Assembly (NCBI GenBank): GCA_003516865.1
Contig: DPBR01000021.1
Span: forward strand, 1,393 to 50,461
From: Oscillospiraceae bacterium
Lineage (GTDB): Bacteria > Bacillota > Clostridia > Oscillospirales > Ruminococcaceae
Length of the DNA: 49,069 bases
Reading direction: 5' to 3'
Shown: positions 16,518-24,730 of the stretch, one piece after another
Layout: each line of letters begins with the position of its first letter
How positions within the stretch are numbered: the first letter of the stretch is position 1
The notes under the pieces: model-generated
The model's input: the letters and a program-made list of their open reading frames with translations, nothing else
Told to the model about the DNA's origin: nothing
Database searches by the model: none
Program-made: the position numbers and the translations under genes

Positions 16518-16546
16518 ATTTTACCACATCTATTCGCATTTGTCAA
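16518..16546 (-). promoter_or_regulatory. Promoter of the riboswitch-asd transcript
   Basis: Reverse-strand TTGACA (16541-16546), a 17-bp spacer and TAAAAT (16518-16523). The whole L-box leader lies downstream of it. Confidence 0.7.
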
Positions 16547-16576
16547 GAGATTTGTGCGATTTTTTCCTTTCCGCGG

Positions 16577-16605
16577 TTGACAAAATTTCCGAAAAGTGTT
16601 ACAAT
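16577..16605 (+). promoter_or_regulatory. Promoter of queA
   Basis: TTGACA (16577-16582), a 17-bp spacer and extended TGt-TACAAT (16600-16605), divergent from the asd promoter. Confidence 0.7.
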
Positions 16606-16638
16606 TAAGGCAGCGTCAAAGAAAAAGAGGTTAAAACA

Positions 16639-17649
16639 ATGCTTAAAAGTGATTTTTACTACGACCTGCCGCAGGAACTTATAGCTCAAACTCCCGCCGA
16701 ACCGCGCGACAGCTCCAGACTTATGGTTATTTCGAGAAAAACGGGTGAAATTACGCACGACCGTTTTTTCAATATATGCAATTACCTCAATAAAGGTGAT
16801 TTGCTTGTAATGAACGACAGCAAGGTGTTTCCCGCAAGAATTTACGGGATTAAGCGCGAAACGGGAGCCGCCGTTGAATTTCTTCTGCTTAACAGAAAAA
16901 GCCTGACAGACTGGGAAGCTATGGTAAGACCCGGAAAGCGCTTAAAACCAGGCGTTGTCGTTGATTTTCCCGAAGGGCTTTCCGCCGAGATTATCGGCAA
17001 TGAGGACGGCGGAAACAGACTTGTAAGATTTACGTTCGAGGGCGATTTCTTCGATATTCTCGACAGGATAGGACAAATGCCGCTTCCGCCGTATATCACG
17101 GAAAAACTCAAGGATAAAGACCGCTACAACACGATTTATTGCCGCGAAACAGGCTCTGCGGCGGCTCCCACGGCGGGTCTGCACTTCACGGAGAAAGAAC
17201 TTGCCGAGGCGCGCGAAAAGGGCGTTGATACGGCGTTCGTCACGCTTCACGTTGGTCTTGGAACGTTTCGTCCCGTAAAAGAGGACAACATTCTCGACCA
17301 CAAAATGCACGTCGAGCATTACACAATTCCAGATGAAACAGCCGAGAAAATAAAACAGACAAAAGCGCGCGGCGGACGCGTTATTGCGGTCGGAACAACC
17401 TCCTGCCGTACACTCGAAAGCGCGGCGCAGAGCGGAAAACTGACAGATGACACGGGGATTTTCATTTATCCGGGATATGAGTTTAAGTGCGTGGACGGGC
17501 TGATTACGAATTTTCATCTTCCCGAAAGCACTCTGATAATGCTTGTTTCCGCGTTTCTCGGCAGAGAAAAAACGCTTAACGCATATAAAGTCGCAATTGA
17601 AGAAAAATATCGATTCTTCTCATTCGGCGACTGCACGGCGATATTCTGA
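16639..17649 (+). CDS. queA: S-adenosylmethionine:tRNA ribosyltransferase-isomerase
   Basis: 336 residues, full length. QueA transfers and rearranges the ribosyl group of SAM onto preQ1 in tRNA to form epoxyqueuosine. Family hallmarks include YDLPQELIAQTPAEPRDSSRLMV near the N-terminus, APTAGLHFT (about 175-183), GLGTFRPV and GTTSCRTLESAA, and C-terminal LITNFHLPESTLIMLVSAF. The start is ATG 16639 with AAAGAGG 8 nt upstream. It is monocistronic or followed, after 13 nt, by the amidohydrolase gene. tgt is not in this window. Confidence 0.97.
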   Translation: MLKSDFYYDLPQELIAQTPAEPRDSSRLMVISRKTGEITHDRFFNICNYLNKGDLLVMNDSKVFPARIYGIKRETGAAVEFLLLNRKSLTDWEAMVRPGKRLKPGVVVDFPEGLSAEIIGNEDGGNRLVRFTFEGDFFDILDRIGQMPLPPYITEKLKDKDRYNTIYCRETGSAAAPTAGLHFTEKELAEAREKGVDTAFVTLHVGLGTFRPVKEDNILDHKMHVEHYTIPDETAEKIKQTKARGGRVIAVGTTSCRTLESAAQSGKLTDDTGIFIYPGYEFKCVDGLITNFHLPESTLIMLVSAFLGREKTLNAYKVAIEEKYRFFSFGDCTAIF

Positions 17650-17662
17650 AGGAAGTATCTTT

Positions 17663-18451
17663 ATGATAATCAACGCTCACGCTCACATTTATCCCGAAAA
17701 AATCGCAGAACGCGCTGTTAACGGCATTGCGAGCTTCTATAACATCAACGTTGAACTTGACGGAACGGTTTCGGGACTTCTCGCGGACGGCGAAAACGCG
17801 GGAGTTTCGCGGTTTATCGTGCAGTCCGTGGCGACTGTGCCGGAGCAGGTTGAGACAATCAATAACTTCATCGCGCAAAGCGTATCGGATTATCCGGATA
17901 AGCTTGTCGGTTTCGGCACAATTCACCCCGATTTTCCCGATATTTCGGGCGAAATCGACAGACTTTCCTCGCTTGGCTTAAAGGGAATTAAACTTCACAG
18001 CGATTTTCAGCGCTTCAACATCGACGATGAACGCGCTTTTTCTATCTATGAAGCAGCTGAAGGCCGCCTGCCGATTTTGTTTCATATGGGCGATGAGAGG
18101 TACGATTATTCCGCTCCCGAACGCCTTTTGCGGGTTATCGAGAAATTCCCGCGGCTTACGGTTATCGGCGCGCATTTCGCGGGCTGGTCGCTTTGGGACA
18201 GAGCTGCTTCCGTTCTCGGCGGAACGGGAATTTACACCGATTGCTCAAGCTCGCTTTATGCGCTTACCCCCGAACACGCCGCCGAGCTTATTGCGAAATT
18301 CGGTGCGGACAAAGTTCTTTGGGGAACGGATTACCCGATGTGGAGTTCCGCCGAGGAGATTGAACGTTTTCGCAAAATTCCGCTCTCAGAGCGAGAACAA
18401 AATATGATTTTAGGCGAAAACGCGCTTCGGCTTCTCGGAGAAAACTATTGA
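17663..18451 (+). CDS. Amidohydrolase (amidohydrolase_2 TIM barrel)
   Basis: 262 residues from ATG 17663 (GGAAG upstream); a longer in-frame ORF overlaps queA and is unlikely to be used. The metal-binding HxH is in INAHAHIYP at the very N-terminus, further conserved histidines in IKLHSDFQRF, LFHMGDE and VIGAHFAGW, and the catalytic-type aspartate in LWGTDYPMW. This is the amidohydrolase-2 pattern (ACMSD/dihydroxybenzoate decarboxylase-like), metal-dependent hydrolase or decarboxylase. Substrate is unknown. It is 13 nt after queA, so co-transcription is likely. Its stop overlaps the -35 of the next gene. Confidence 0.82.
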   Translation: MIINAHAHIYPEKIAERAVNGIASFYNINVELDGTVSGLLADGENAGVSRFIVQSVATVPEQVETINNFIAQSVSDYPDKLVGFGTIHPDFPDISGEIDRLSSLGLKGIKLHSDFQRFNIDDERAFSIYEAAEGRLPILFHMGDERYDYSAPERLLRVIEKFPRLTVIGAHFAGWSLWDRAASVLGGTGIYTDCSSSLYALTPEHAAELIAKFGADKVLWGTDYPMWSSAEEIERFRKIPLSEREQNMILGENALRLLGENY

Positions 18452-18476
18452 CTTTTGGGCAATACTATGATAAGAT
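18448..18476 (+). promoter_or_regulatory. Promoter of the AI-2E family permease gene
   Basis: TTGACT (18448-18453, overlapping the amidohydrolase stop codon), a 17-bp spacer and extended TGa-TAAGAT (18471-18476). Confidence 0.5.
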
Positions 18477-18517
18477 TATTTTAACAGGTAAAATTTGTCT
18501 GAAAACGGGGTCTGATT

Positions 18518-19861
18518 ATGAAAATAAACTGGAACTCAAAGTATTTTACAATCGCTTTTTACGCCTTGTGTACAATCATTGCAAGCGAACTTGCCATTCT
18601 TCTGATATTCAACTTCGACGTTGTTTCCCAGAAGCTTTCGGGCTTTACAGCCGTTGCAACTCCTATTATAATCGGTATTTTCTGCTCTTACCTTCTTAAT
18701 CCGCTTATGATGAAGTTCGAGAACAGGCTGTTCCGAAAATGGACGCATTCGGGCGATAAAAAGCTTAAAAGCAGAGCGCGTATTTTTTCGCTCGTTATAA
18801 CAATGCTGATTATTGTCGCATTTCTGACTATGGTGATTATGCTCGTAATCCCCCAGCTCGTCACGAACTTAATCGCGATTTTCAACAATATGGACGGCTA
18901 TATTGCCACAATCCGCAATTTTCTCGAAAATATCTCCGAGGAAAACCCCACTCTTGCGCAGTTTCTCGACACCCCGCTCAATAATTTTGATAAGTTTATA
19001 AACGACATCTGGAAGCAGTATTCCGACCAGCTTCTCGGATTTGCACAGAACGTCGCTTCGGGTATCTGGTCGGTGATAAACGTTCTGAAAGACGTGTTTA
19101 TCGGACTTATTCTCTCGATATACCTCCTCGCAAGAAAAGAAATGTTTGTCGGTCAGATGAAAAAGTTTATGTTCGCGTTTCTTAAACCCGAACGTGCTCA
19201 GCGTTTTCTTGGAGTTTGCCGCGAAGCTTCCGAGAAATTTCTTGGCTCTATCGTGGGAAAAATCATCGAGGCTTTTCTTGTCGCGGTTCTGTTCTTCATC
19301 GGAAGCGTATGTATGAATTTGCCGTTTGCTCCGCTGATTGCCGTAATTATGTTCGTATTTAACCTAATTCCGTTTGTCGGACCGTTTATCGGCGCGGTTC
19401 CCTGCTGTTTGCTGCTTTTGCTGAGCGAAAACCCCATAAACGCGCTTTGGTTCATCATTTTTGTCGTAATTCTTCAGACAATTGACGGAAATATCATCGC
19501 GCCGTGGATTCTCGGTGACCAGACGGGACTTCCGGCAGTGTGGATTTTGGTTGCAATTATAATCGGCGGCGGTTTCTTCGGCGTTCTCGGAATGCTCCTC
19601 GGCGTTCCCGTATGCGCTGTAATTTATATGCTCATAAAGGAATTTATCGAAAATCGCCTGAAAAAGCGAAATCTCCCGAAACAAACTGCATCTTACGTTG
19701 GAAATGTCGATTATATAACGCCGGATTACGTTTGCGACGACCCGGATAACTTTGTCGCCGAAAAAGAACCGGTCGTTGAAACGGAACAGAAAAAGCGCCT
19801 TCGCGACAGAGTTAAAGAGCTTCACGAAAAGCTTTCTCACAAGGACGACGAGGATTTATAA
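18518..19861 (+). CDS. AI-2E family transporter (YdjM/YtvI-like permease)
   Basis: 447 residues with about eight membrane segments: a pair at the N-terminus (about 10-60), one near 85-110, then a soluble amphipathic stretch and a C-terminal bundle (about 190-380). The conserved C-terminal signature region (NLIPFVGPFIGAVPC ... DGNIIAPWILGDQTGLPAVWILVAIIIGGGFFGVLGMLLGVPV) is intact. The name derives from E. coli TqsA; relatives include Na+/H+ antiporters, so AI-2 transport is not implied. The C-terminal about 65 residues are a charged cytoplasmic tail. Substrate is unknown. Confidence 0.9.
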   Translation: MKINWNSKYFTIAFYALCTIIASELAILLIFNFDVVSQKLSGFTAVATPIIIGIFCSYLLNPLMMKFENRLFRKWTHSGDKKLKSRARIFSLVITMLIIVAFLTMVIMLVIPQLVTNLIAIFNNMDGYIATIRNFLENISEENPTLAQFLDTPLNNFDKFINDIWKQYSDQLLGFAQNVASGIWSVINVLKDVFIGLILSIYLLARKEMFVGQMKKFMFAFLKPERAQRFLGVCREASEKFLGSIVGKIIEAFLVAVLFFIGSVCMNLPFAPLIAVIMFVFNLIPFVGPFIGAVPCCLLLLLSENPINALWFIIFVVILQTIDGNIIAPWILGDQTGLPAVWILVAIIIGGGFFGVLGMLLGVPVCAVIYMLIKEFIENRLKKRNLPKQTASYVGNVDYITPDYVCDDPDNFVAEKEPVVETEQKKRLRDRVKELHEKLSHKDDEDL

Positions 19862-19883
19862 AACAATGCAGGTTTGCCAAAAA

Positions 19884-19912
19884 TTGACATTTGGCGAAAA
19901 TTGTGATAAAAT
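19884..19912 (+). promoter_or_regulatory. Promoter of the comEA-like gene
   Basis: TTGACA (19884-19889), a 17-bp spacer and extended TGa-TAAAAT (19907-19912). Confidence 0.7.
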
Positions 19913-19944
19913 TACAATGAATTTTATTGCGGGAGGTTGCTCTT

Positions 19945-20463
19945 GTGAAAAATAAGACGGATAAAACAGCCCGTTTTATTAAGGCGGCAATACGAGTTGT
20001 AATAGGCGCGGCGATTGTTCTTGTGTTCACAAGAAAGTCTTTTCCCGAAACGAAACAAGCCATTGTTATCGATGAAGAAGCTTCGTCGGCTCAGTCCGAA
20101 ATTCCCGTCAGAAACGGCGCTCTGTCGTTGCCTGAAAGCTCTCCGATAGCGGAAAGCGCTTTTTCGTCAGCAGAAGATTATTTCCCGCCCAATAAATCCG
20201 AAATTATCCAAAGCAGCTTCGATATTATTGAAAACAGCTCGGATTCGCCCGTAACCGAACCCGCCGTTTCACCTAAAATCAACATAAACGAAGCTCCCGC
20301 AGGTGAGCTTGTTAAGCTTAACGGCATAGGCGAAGCGAAAGCCGCCGCAATCATTCGGTACAGGAATGAAAACGGCGGCTTCAAAAGCGTTGATGAATTA
20401 ATTAACGTATCGGGAATAGGCGAGAAAACGCTTGCGAAAATCCGCGATTATGTCACGGTTTGA
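19945..20463 (+). CDS. ComEA-like membrane-anchored helix-hairpin-helix protein
   Basis: 172 residues from GTG 19945, chosen because GGGAGG ends 8 nt upstream; the TTG at 19927 overlaps the Shine-Dalgarno sequence. A single membrane anchor (about 12-29) is followed by a long Ser/Pro/Glu-rich linker (about 35-110) and a C-terminal (HhH)2 DNA-binding domain: ININEAPAGELVKLNGIGEAKA and ELINVSGIGEKTLAKI. In competence systems ComEA binds incoming DNA outside the membrane. The SLBB domain of Bacillus ComEA is missing and replaced by the low-complexity linker. dprA is 1.8 kb downstream. Orientation is outward-facing if the anchor is N-in. Confidence 0.82.
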   Translation: MKNKTDKTARFIKAAIRVVIGAAIVLVFTRKSFPETKQAIVIDEEASSAQSEIPVRNGALSLPESSPIAESAFSSAEDYFPPNKSEIIQSSFDIIENSSDSPVTEPAVSPKININEAPAGELVKLNGIGEAKAAAIIRYRNENGGFKSVDELINVSGIGEKTLAKIRDYVTV

Positions 20464-20466
20464 GCG

Positions 20467-20778
20467 TTATCCGAGCATTTCCTCGATTTTTTCCTTTGGA
20501 ACATAGCCCGTCGACGTGCTTTCGGGCTTTCCGTTTCTGAATACAATCAGCGTGGGAATAAATTCCACGCGATATTTATTTGCAAGCTCCGGTTCTTCGT
20601 CAATATTGACTTTTCCGACCTTGACGCTGCCGTCGAATTCCTCGGCAATTTCCTCGACGACGGGCGCAAGCATTCTGCACGGTCCGCACCACTCAGCCCA
20701 GAAATCAACCAGCACAGGCTTGTCCGACTCCAGAACCTCGCTTGTGAAATTGTCCTTGTTTAAAGTAATCTCAGCCAT
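20467..20778 (-). CDS. trxA: Thioredoxin
   Basis: 103 residues from ATG 20778 (GGAGATAAG upstream); a longer in-frame ORF to 20850 lies inside the upstream gene and is discarded. Active-site WCGPC at 30-34, with the family's DFWAEWCGPCRMLAPVVEE, conserved cis-Pro region (VEFIPTLIVF) and Gly-Lys turn. A general protein disulfide reductase in the cytoplasm. Its start overlaps the upstream FTR-like gene by 8 bp, so the two are translationally coupled and probably functional partners. The 3' end is convergent with the comEA-like gene (3-nt gap). Confidence 0.96.
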   Translation of the reverse strand: MAEITLNKDNFTSEVLESDKPVLVDFWAEWCGPCRMLAPVVEEIAEEFDGSVKVGKVNIDEEPELANKYRVEFIPTLIVFRNGKPESTSTGYVPKEKIEEMLG

Positions 20779-20989
20779 TTTTCTTATCTCCTTCCAATGA
20801 CTTATAATAAAGCATACAATGACAGAAGCCCTCGAAATTCGGGTCGTCAATCTGCTTTCTGAACTCCTCGCACATACATTTTGTATTCTCGTTCCGCTCT
20901 CTCCTGCACGGACAATAGCCGCCCGTTCGCTTCAGACCCTCCCTTACAACCTTTACGGTTTCCTTGTCGGGATTAAGAGTAATCTTCAT
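20771..20989 (-). CDS. Ferredoxin-thioredoxin reductase catalytic-subunit-like protein
   Basis: 72 residues with three C-x-C pairs: CPC (26-28), CMC (38-40) and CHC (56-58). This matches the ferredoxin:thioredoxin reductase catalytic subunit (plant type CPC-X16-CPC-X8-CHC), in which a [4Fe-4S] cluster next to a disulfide passes ferredoxin electrons to thioredoxin. Here the middle pair is shifted (X9 and X15), keeping the same CPC-to-CHC distance. Overlap by 8 bp with trxA strongly supports a ferredoxin-dependent thioredoxin pair. No variable subunit is adjacent. Own promoter at 21044-21072. Confidence 0.85.
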   Translation of the reverse strand: MKITLNPDKETVKVVREGLKRTGGYCPCRRERNENTKCMCEEFRKQIDDPNFEGFCHCMLYYKSLEGDKKNG

Positions 20990-21043
20990 TGTTTCACCGC
21001 TTTCATTATCGATATATAAAGACTTTTCTGCCTTTACGCCTAA

Positions 21044-21072
21044 AGTATATCACATATTTTTCGCTTTGTCAA
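21044..21072 (-). promoter_or_regulatory. Promoter of the FTR-like/trxA operon
   Basis: Reverse-strand TTGACA (21067-21072), a 17-bp spacer and extended TGa-TATACT (21044-21049). Confidence 0.7.
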
Positions 21073-21102
21073 CACAATTCAAATAATTCCCCGATTATCC
21101 CC

Positions 21103-21131
21103 TTGATTTTTTCTTTGAGTTGTGATATAAT
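21103..21131 (+). promoter_or_regulatory. Promoter of the PfkB kinase gene
   Basis: TTGATT (21103-21108), a 17-bp spacer and extended TGa-TATAAT (21126-21131). Confidence 0.65.
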
Positions 21132-21189
21132 TATTTCCATAAGTATACGATTACATTCAGTTATACGTTAAAATTTAAGGAGATAAACT

Positions 21190-22212
21190 ATGGAAAAATC
21201 ATTTGATTTGCTCGCGTTCGGAGAACTTCTTCTCAGACTTTCTCCGCCCAACAACGAAAGACTTGTAAGCTGCGATATTTTCAACAAGCAGGTCGGCGGC
21301 GCGGAGCTTAACGTTGTTTCGGGAGCGGCGCTTCTGGGGCTGAGAACGGGCATTATCACAAAACTTCCCTCAAACGATATCGGAAAATACGTCAAGAACC
21401 GTATTCGTTTCGGCGGCGTCAGCGACGACTACATAACCTATGACGACAATAGACATTCTCGTCTTGGCATTTACTACTATGAGAACGGCGCTCATCCGAG
21501 AAAGCCCGGAATTGTGTACGACAGACAGAACACCTCGGTTAACAGCATTAATCTCGGCGATTACGACGAGGATATGTTCAAGTCCGCGCGCTGCTTCCAC
21601 ACCACGGGAATTACCCTTGCGCTCGGAAAAAACACAAGAGAAGCCGCAATCGAGATGATAAAGCGCTTCAAGGCAAACGGAGCGTTAATTTCGTTCGACG
21701 TGAACTTCAGACTTAATCTCTGGAGCGGCGAGGAAGCGCGCGAATGTATCGAGCAGATTTTGCCGTATATCGACATTTTCTTCTGCTCCGAGGACACCGC
21801 CCGCCTTACTTTCGGCAAAACAGGCGATGTTTACGAGATAATGAGAAGCTTCTGCCGCGATTATCCGATTTCGATTATGGCTTCAACGCAGAGAATTGTC
21901 CACAGCCCGAAAATTCACACATTCGGCTCGGTTATCTACAACGCGAAAGAGGATAAATTCTACGAAGAAGAGCCTTATCGCAATATCGAAGTTGTAGACA
22001 GAATAGGAAGCGGCGACGCTTACATTTCGGGCGTACTCGCGGGACTTCTATCGAGCGGGCTTTCCTGCCGCACGGCATTGCAGTACGGAAATGCGACAGG
22101 CTCTGTTAAAAACACGATTGTCGGCGACCTTCCCTCGTCCGACCTCAAGGAAATCAAGCGTATTATTGAGGAACACAACTCAACGGGACCTCAGAGCGAG
22201 ATGAACCGCTGA
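21190..22212 (+). CDS. PfkB-family carbohydrate kinase (KDG-kinase-like)
   Basis: 340 residues, preceded by AAGGAG. Ribokinase-fold sugar kinase: N-terminal AFGELLLRLSPP and VGGAELNVVSGAALLGL (substrate lid and first signature), and the C-terminal anion hole/catalytic Asp in DRIGSGDAYISGVLAG. The usual GAGD is GSGD here, still compatible with activity. The overall layout resembles 2-keto-3-deoxygluconate kinase, which phosphorylates KDG with ATP in uronate/pectin breakdown, but no uronate genes are nearby, so substrate is uncertain. The next gene, dprA, starts 23 nt later. Confidence 0.85.
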   Translation: MEKSFDLLAFGELLLRLSPPNNERLVSCDIFNKQVGGAELNVVSGAALLGLRTGIITKLPSNDIGKYVKNRIRFGGVSDDYITYDDNRHSRLGIYYYENGAHPRKPGIVYDRQNTSVNSINLGDYDEDMFKSARCFHTTGITLALGKNTREAAIEMIKRFKANGALISFDVNFRLNLWSGEEARECIEQILPYIDIFFCSEDTARLTFGKTGDVYEIMRSFCRDYPISIMASTQRIVHSPKIHTFGSVIYNAKEDKFYEEEPYRNIEVVDRIGSGDAYISGVLAGLLSSGLSCRTALQYGNATGSVKNTIVGDLPSSDLKEIKRIIEEHNSTGPQSEMNR

Positions 22213-22235
22213 AAAAAGTTCGGGAGGGATTGCCT

Positions 22236-23192
22236 GTGGCTCGGCATATTGATTTATCCGAAAACGCAAAAACAAGCCCGATTGAAGTATGGCTCTGGCT
22301 GCTTATGGTGATGACGCCGTACAATCCCAAAACAACGCTTATTCTGTCGCAGTTCGACGGCGACCCTTCGGCTGCCGCGAAAGCAATCCGCGACGGAGAA
22401 ATTCCGTTTCTCAGCGAAGGCGAACATCAAAGAGCCGCGGATATCAGAAGCAGCGCTGTTCAAAACATTCTGGATATCTGCACTGAAAACGATATCACGA
22501 TAATTACGCTCGCTGACGAACGTTATCCGAAACTGCTGAAAAACATAGAAAATCCGCCGATTGTGCTGTTCTGCGCGGGAAATCCGGAGTGTCTGAACAG
22601 CGAGTTTACGGTTTCGGCGGTCGGCACGCGAAACGCCTCGGAATACGGCTATGCGGTGACAAAGGCGCTGATTTCTTCGCTTGCAAGGCTTGGAGCTGTG
22701 ATTACAAGCGGTCTTGCGGTCGGACTTGACGCAGAAACGCACCGCGCCTGTCTTGACGCAGGAGGGAAAACAGTCGGCGTATGCGGCTGCGGAATGCTTG
22801 TCGATTATCCGAAAGGAAGCGGTTCGCTGAAACGGAAAATTGTCGAAAACGGCGGCGCTCTGATAAGCGAACTTCTCCCCTTTCAAAAGCCGTTCGGCGG
22901 CTATTTTCAGCACAGAAACAGGATTATTTCCGGCATATCTCTCGGAACGATTGTTCTTGAAGCGGGAGAAATCAGCGGGTGTATGCTGACGGCTCAGCAC
23001 GCTCTTGAACAAGGAAGAGAGATTTTTGCGGTTCCGCCGCACAGCATACTTGAAGCGCATTATTCGGGGACAGCGGCGCTTATACGCGAGGGAGCGGTTC
23101 CCGTTTTCAGCTATATTGATATCGTGAGAACGCTTCTGAAAGATGGAAATCTGGGCGATTTTATAAAAAATGCGCTTGATAAAACGGAATAA
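22236..23192 (+). CDS. dprA: DNA-processing protein DprA (Smf)
   Basis: 318 residues from GTG 22236 (GGGAGGG 7 nt upstream); the TTG at 22230 is too close to the Shine-Dalgarno sequence. DprA loads RecA on incoming single-stranded DNA in transformation. The Rossmann core is clear: VSAVGTRNASEYGYAVT, ITSGLAVGLDAETHRACL, GCGMLVDYP and HRNRIISGISLGTIVLEAGEISGCMLTAQHALEQGREIFAVP. The SGLARGID arginine of the consensus is V here. The N-terminal SAM-like region is short. It is probably co-transcribed with the upstream kinase by chance of spacing; the comEA-like gene is nearby. Confidence 0.93.
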   Translation: MARHIDLSENAKTSPIEVWLWLLMVMTPYNPKTTLILSQFDGDPSAAAKAIRDGEIPFLSEGEHQRAADIRSSAVQNILDICTENDITIITLADERYPKLLKNIENPPIVLFCAGNPECLNSEFTVSAVGTRNASEYGYAVTKALISSLARLGAVITSGLAVGLDAETHRACLDAGGKTVGVCGCGMLVDYPKGSGSLKRKIVENGGALISELLPFQKPFGGYFQHRNRIISGISLGTIVLEAGEISGCMLTAQHALEQGREIFAVPPHSILEAHYSGTAALIREGAVPVFSYIDIVRTLLKDGNLGDFIKNALDKTE

Positions 23193-23196
23193 TAAA

Positions 23197-23219
23197 AAGC
23201 GGGGGTAAAATCCCCGCTT
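23197..23219 (+). terminator. Hairpin after dprA, weak terminator
   Basis: AAGCGGGG / CCCCGCTT stem with a GTAAAAT loop. No U-run follows on the plus strand, so it may only attenuate or stabilise the transcript before the MATE gene. Confidence 0.45.
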
Positions 23220-23249
23220 CGGTTTGCAAAAAAGATAAGGAAGATATAA

Positions 23250-24632
23250 ATGGAAGAAAAAACAAATGAAAATCTGCTCGGTTCGGAACCCGTGGGTAAG
23301 CTTATGGTAAAATTTGCCGTTCCGAGCATAATCGCAATGCTTGTCGGCGCGCTCTATAACATAGTCGACCAGCTTTTTATCGGACAGGCGGTGGGACTTC
23401 TCGGTAATTCCGCGACAAACATTGCGTTCCCGTTTTCAACGTCCTGCATCGCGCTTTCGCTGCTGTTCGGAATAGGCGGAGCGTCCTGCTTTAACCTCGC
23501 GATGGGCAAAGGCGAAAAAAAAGACGCGCCTTATTTTATAGGAAACGCGGTAACAATGCTGATAATATGCGGACTTGTTTTGTCTGTAATCACGCTCTGC
23601 TTTCTCACGCCGCTTCTGAAGCTGTTCGGTTCACCCGAAAACGTTCTCCCCTACGCGGAGGATTATGTGCGGATATCGGCGTATGGTTTCCCGTTTCTCG
23701 TGCTTTCGGTAGGCGGCGGACACCTCATCAGAGCGGACGGAAGCCCGCGAATGACAATGTTCAGCAACCTCATCGGCGCTGTTATAAACACGGGACTGGA
23801 CGCTCTTTTCATTTTCGGCTTCGACTGGGAAATGAAAGGCGCCGCGCTCGCCACGATTATCGGTCAGATTGTGTCCTCGGCTGTCGTAATCGCGTATCTA
23901 TTCCGCTTCAAGACGGTTAAGCTCTCGCTTTCGCACTTCAAAATCAAGCTGAAATATACGCTCAGAACCGCGTCAATCGGAATGGCTTCTTTTTTCAATC
24001 AGCTTGCGATAATGGTCGTGCAGATTGTCCTGAACAACTCGCTCAAACATTACGGCGCGCTTTCGGTTTACGGCGAAGAAATTCCCATAGCCTGCGCGGG
24101 AATTGTAATGAAAGTCAATCAGGTTATCTTCTCAATCGTAATCGGTCTTGGACAAGGCTCGCAGCCTATCGAGAGCTTCAACTACGGCGCACGGAAATAC
24201 GACCGCGTAAGGAAAGCGTACAAGCTTGCGCTTATTATAGCCGCGGCGATTTCAATGGTGTCGTTCATCGCTTTTCAGCTTATTCCGCGCGAAATTCTGT
24301 CGCTTTTCGGGAGCGCAGAATCAGAGCTTTACTTTGAATTCGGCGCGAAATTCTTCCGTATTTTCCTGCTTCTCACGCCGCTTGTCTGTATTCAGCCGAT
24401 AACCTCGACCTTCTTCACATCAATCGGAAAGCCGATTAAGGGCGTTTTCCTCTCGCTTACAAGGCAAATAATCTTCTTCCTGCCGCTTCTGCTTGTGCTT
24501 CCGATTTTCTTTGATATCGACGGTATTCTGTACACCGGACCTGTTGCGGACTTTATTTCCGCGGTTGTCGCGTTCTTGATGGCTGCTGCGGAATTCAAGG
24601 CAATGAAAAAAGCCGAAATCAACCCAAAATGA
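23250..24632 (+). CDS. MATE-family efflux transporter
   Basis: 460 residues with 12 predicted membrane segments in two homologous halves. The start MEEKTNENLLGSEPVGKLMVKFAVPSIIAMLVGALYNIVDQLFIGQ is characteristic of clostridial MATE/MepA-type exporters; the second half starts near LRTASIGMASFFNQLAIMVVQIVLNN. These export drugs or metabolites in exchange for Na+ or H+. AAGGAAG precedes the ATG. The gene ends in a convergent region with a CTGCAAAA repeat module and a bidirectional terminator. Substrate is unknown. Confidence 0.92.
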   Translation: MEEKTNENLLGSEPVGKLMVKFAVPSIIAMLVGALYNIVDQLFIGQAVGLLGNSATNIAFPFSTSCIALSLLFGIGGASCFNLAMGKGEKKDAPYFIGNAVTMLIICGLVLSVITLCFLTPLLKLFGSPENVLPYAEDYVRISAYGFPFLVLSVGGGHLIRADGSPRMTMFSNLIGAVINTGLDALFIFGFDWEMKGAALATIIGQIVSSAVVIAYLFRFKTVKLSLSHFKIKLKYTLRTASIGMASFFNQLAIMVVQIVLNNSLKHYGALSVYGEEIPIACAGIVMKVNQVIFSIVIGLGQGSQPIESFNYGARKYDRVRKAYKLALIIAAAISMVSFIAFQLIPREILSLFGSAESELYFEFGAKFFRIFLLLTPLVCIQPITSTFFTSIGKPIKGVFLSLTRQIIFFLPLLLVLPIFFDIDGILYTGPVADFISAVVAFLMAAAEFKAMKKAEINPK

Positions 24633-24682
24633 CTGCAAAACTCTGCAAAACGGCGTGATGTCAACTGCATATCTCTGCAAAA
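24632..24682 (+). repeat. 51-bp CTGCAAAA repeat module (copy A)
   Basis: Two 19-bp units, each built as ACTGCANA-NN-CTCTGCAAAA at 10-bp spacing (24632-24650 and 24664-24682), separated by a 13-bp spacer (CGGCGTGATGTCA). It begins at the stop codon of the MATE gene and ends 11 bp before the bidirectional terminator. The same 19-13-19 layout recurs at 41788-41838. Confidence 0.75.
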
Positions 24683-24685
24683 ACG

Positions 24686-24728
24686 CAAAAAAACCGGCGA
24701 AGTTTTCACTCCGCCGGCTAATTTTTTT
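24686..24728. terminator. Bidirectional terminator between MATE and KAP genes
   Basis: CCGGCG / CGCCGG (24694-24717) with inner AGT/ACT pairing, flanked by an A-run (24686-24693) and a T7 run (24722-24728). It serves both convergent genes. Confidence 0.85.
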
Positions 24729-24730
24729 GT

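Noticed and set aside
24632..24682. CTGCAAAA repeats as a CRISPR array
   Set aside because: Repeats are 8-19 bp with no 25-40 bp unique spacers, and no cas genes are in the window.
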